This document shows positions 5,707-6,111 of a stretch of DNA of 6,111 nucleotides, one piece after another. Positions within the stretch are counted from its first letter, which is position 1; every line of letters begins with the position of its first letter. Location of the stretch: NCBI GenBank assembly GCA_902780985.1, contig CACZHN010000162.1, forward strand, positions 1 through 6,111, written 5' to 3'. The notes below the pieces were generated by a model. It made no database searches. It saw only the letters and a program-made list of their open reading frames with translations, and was not told where the DNA came from. This DNA is from an uncultured Lachnospiraceae bacterium. GTDB lineage: Bacteria; Bacillota_A; Clostridia; Lachnospirales; Lachnospiraceae. The translations under genes were made by a program, and so were the position numbers.

Positions 5707-6111
5707 TTACAGACGGCGTGATACTTCCGCACATGCCTCCATAGCATCGATCAGACTTGCTCTGAAACCTGCTTCCTCAAGAACCTGAACAGCTTCGATA
5801 GTTGTTCCGGCCGGTGAACATACCATATCCTTAAGTTCTCCCGGATGCTTTCCTGTCTCAAGTACCATCTTGGCACTTCCGAGAACAGCCTGTGCCGCAA
5901 ACTTATATGCCTGAGCTCTCGGCATTCCCAGCTTAACCGCTCCGTCAGCCATAGCCTCAACCATCATAAATACATAAGCCGGTGAACTTCCCGATACCGC
6001 AACAACAGCATCCATAAGTTTCTCCGGAACGATCTCGGCATTTCCGAAAGATGAAAGAATAGTAAGTGCTGTCTCAAGCTCCTTATCTGTTATTCCCTCA
6101 CTTGGGCTGAC
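5707..6111 (-). CDS. proC: Pyrroline-5-carboxylate reductase, C-terminal part (cut by window edge)
   Basis: The last 134 residues of ProC, the cytoplasmic enzyme that reduces 1-pyrroline-5-carboxylate to proline with NAD(P)H, the final step of proline synthesis. The visible part is the C-terminal dimerisation and substrate-binding domain. It reads VSPSEGITDKEL, then MDAVVAVSGSSPAYVFMMVEAMADGAV, where SGSSPAY matches the family's SGSGPAY-type motif, then PRAQAYKFAAQAVLGSAKMVLETGKHPGELKDMV and SPAGTTIEAVQVLEE, the last being the family's signature P-G-G-T-T region with Ala in place of the first Gly. It ends SRRL at a TAA. The N-terminal Rossmann domain and the start lie beyond the right edge. 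No terminator follows, so transcription may continue into the GGDEF gene. Nothing suggests damage. Confidence 0.95.
   Translation of the reverse strand, partial: VSPSEGITDKELETALTILSSFGNAEIVPEKLMDAVVAVSGSSPAYVFMMVEAMADGAVKLGMPRAQAYKFAAQAVLGSAKMVLETGKHPGELKDMVCSPAGTTIEAVQVLEEAGFRASLIDAMEACAEVSRRL

Noticed and set aside
5649..5747. Longer start for the GGDEF protein (33 extra residues)
   Set aside because: It would overlap the end of proC by 41 bases and has no ribosome binding site. The ATG at 5648 has one and directly precedes the first membrane helix.
1..6111. Defence island, phage, CRISPR or transposon content
   Set aside because: I looked for repeat arrays, recombinases, toxin-antitoxin pairs and nuclease motifs and saw none. 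RtcB-like and DUF2262-like genes alone do not make a defence locus.

Overview
The window carries six protein genes, all on the minus strand. Base composition is moderately AT-rich, intergenic gaps are short, and ribosome binding sites of AGGAG/AAGGG type precede several genes. The ProC, RtcB-like, MATE and multi-pass GGDEF sequences resemble those of anaerobic Firmicutes, most likely a gut or rumen Lachnospiraceae member. This placement is inferred from protein style only; there is no rRNA or other phylogenetic marker here.

Read in the direction of transcription (right to left): the C-terminal 134 residues of pyrroline-5-carboxylate reductase (proC, running off the right edge); a seven-helix membrane protein with a C-terminal GGDEF diguanylate cyclase domain; a membrane-anchored zinc-ribbon protein with two tandem copies of an extracytoplasmic beta-type domain; a gap of about 300 bases holding a start-less 31-codon open stretch, a clear intrinsic terminator and candidate regulatory sequences; a 414-residue soluble protein with two related repeats and a DUF2262-like C-terminal domain; a complete MATE-family multidrug/toxin exporter 17 bases downstream; and the N-terminal 88 residues of an RtcB-family RNA ligase running off the left edge.

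The terminator at 3075-3109 divides the window. proC, the GGDEF gene and the zinc-ribbon gene could be read from upstream promoters and stop there. The DUF2262-like gene and the MATE gene look like a two-gene unit, with rtcB 86 bases further on. I see no pathway linking the genes: proline synthesis, cyclic-di-GMP signalling, an envelope protein, export and RNA repair look like ordinary chromosomal neighbours.

I found no CRISPR array, tRNA, rRNA, insertion sequence, prophage gene or recognised defence system. The items most worth a second look are the promoter / start-less ORF / terminator cassette in the 2982-3286 gap, the duplicated architecture of the DUF2262-like protein, and the GGDEF protein's lack of the inhibitory-site arginine. 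None is strong evidence for a new system.
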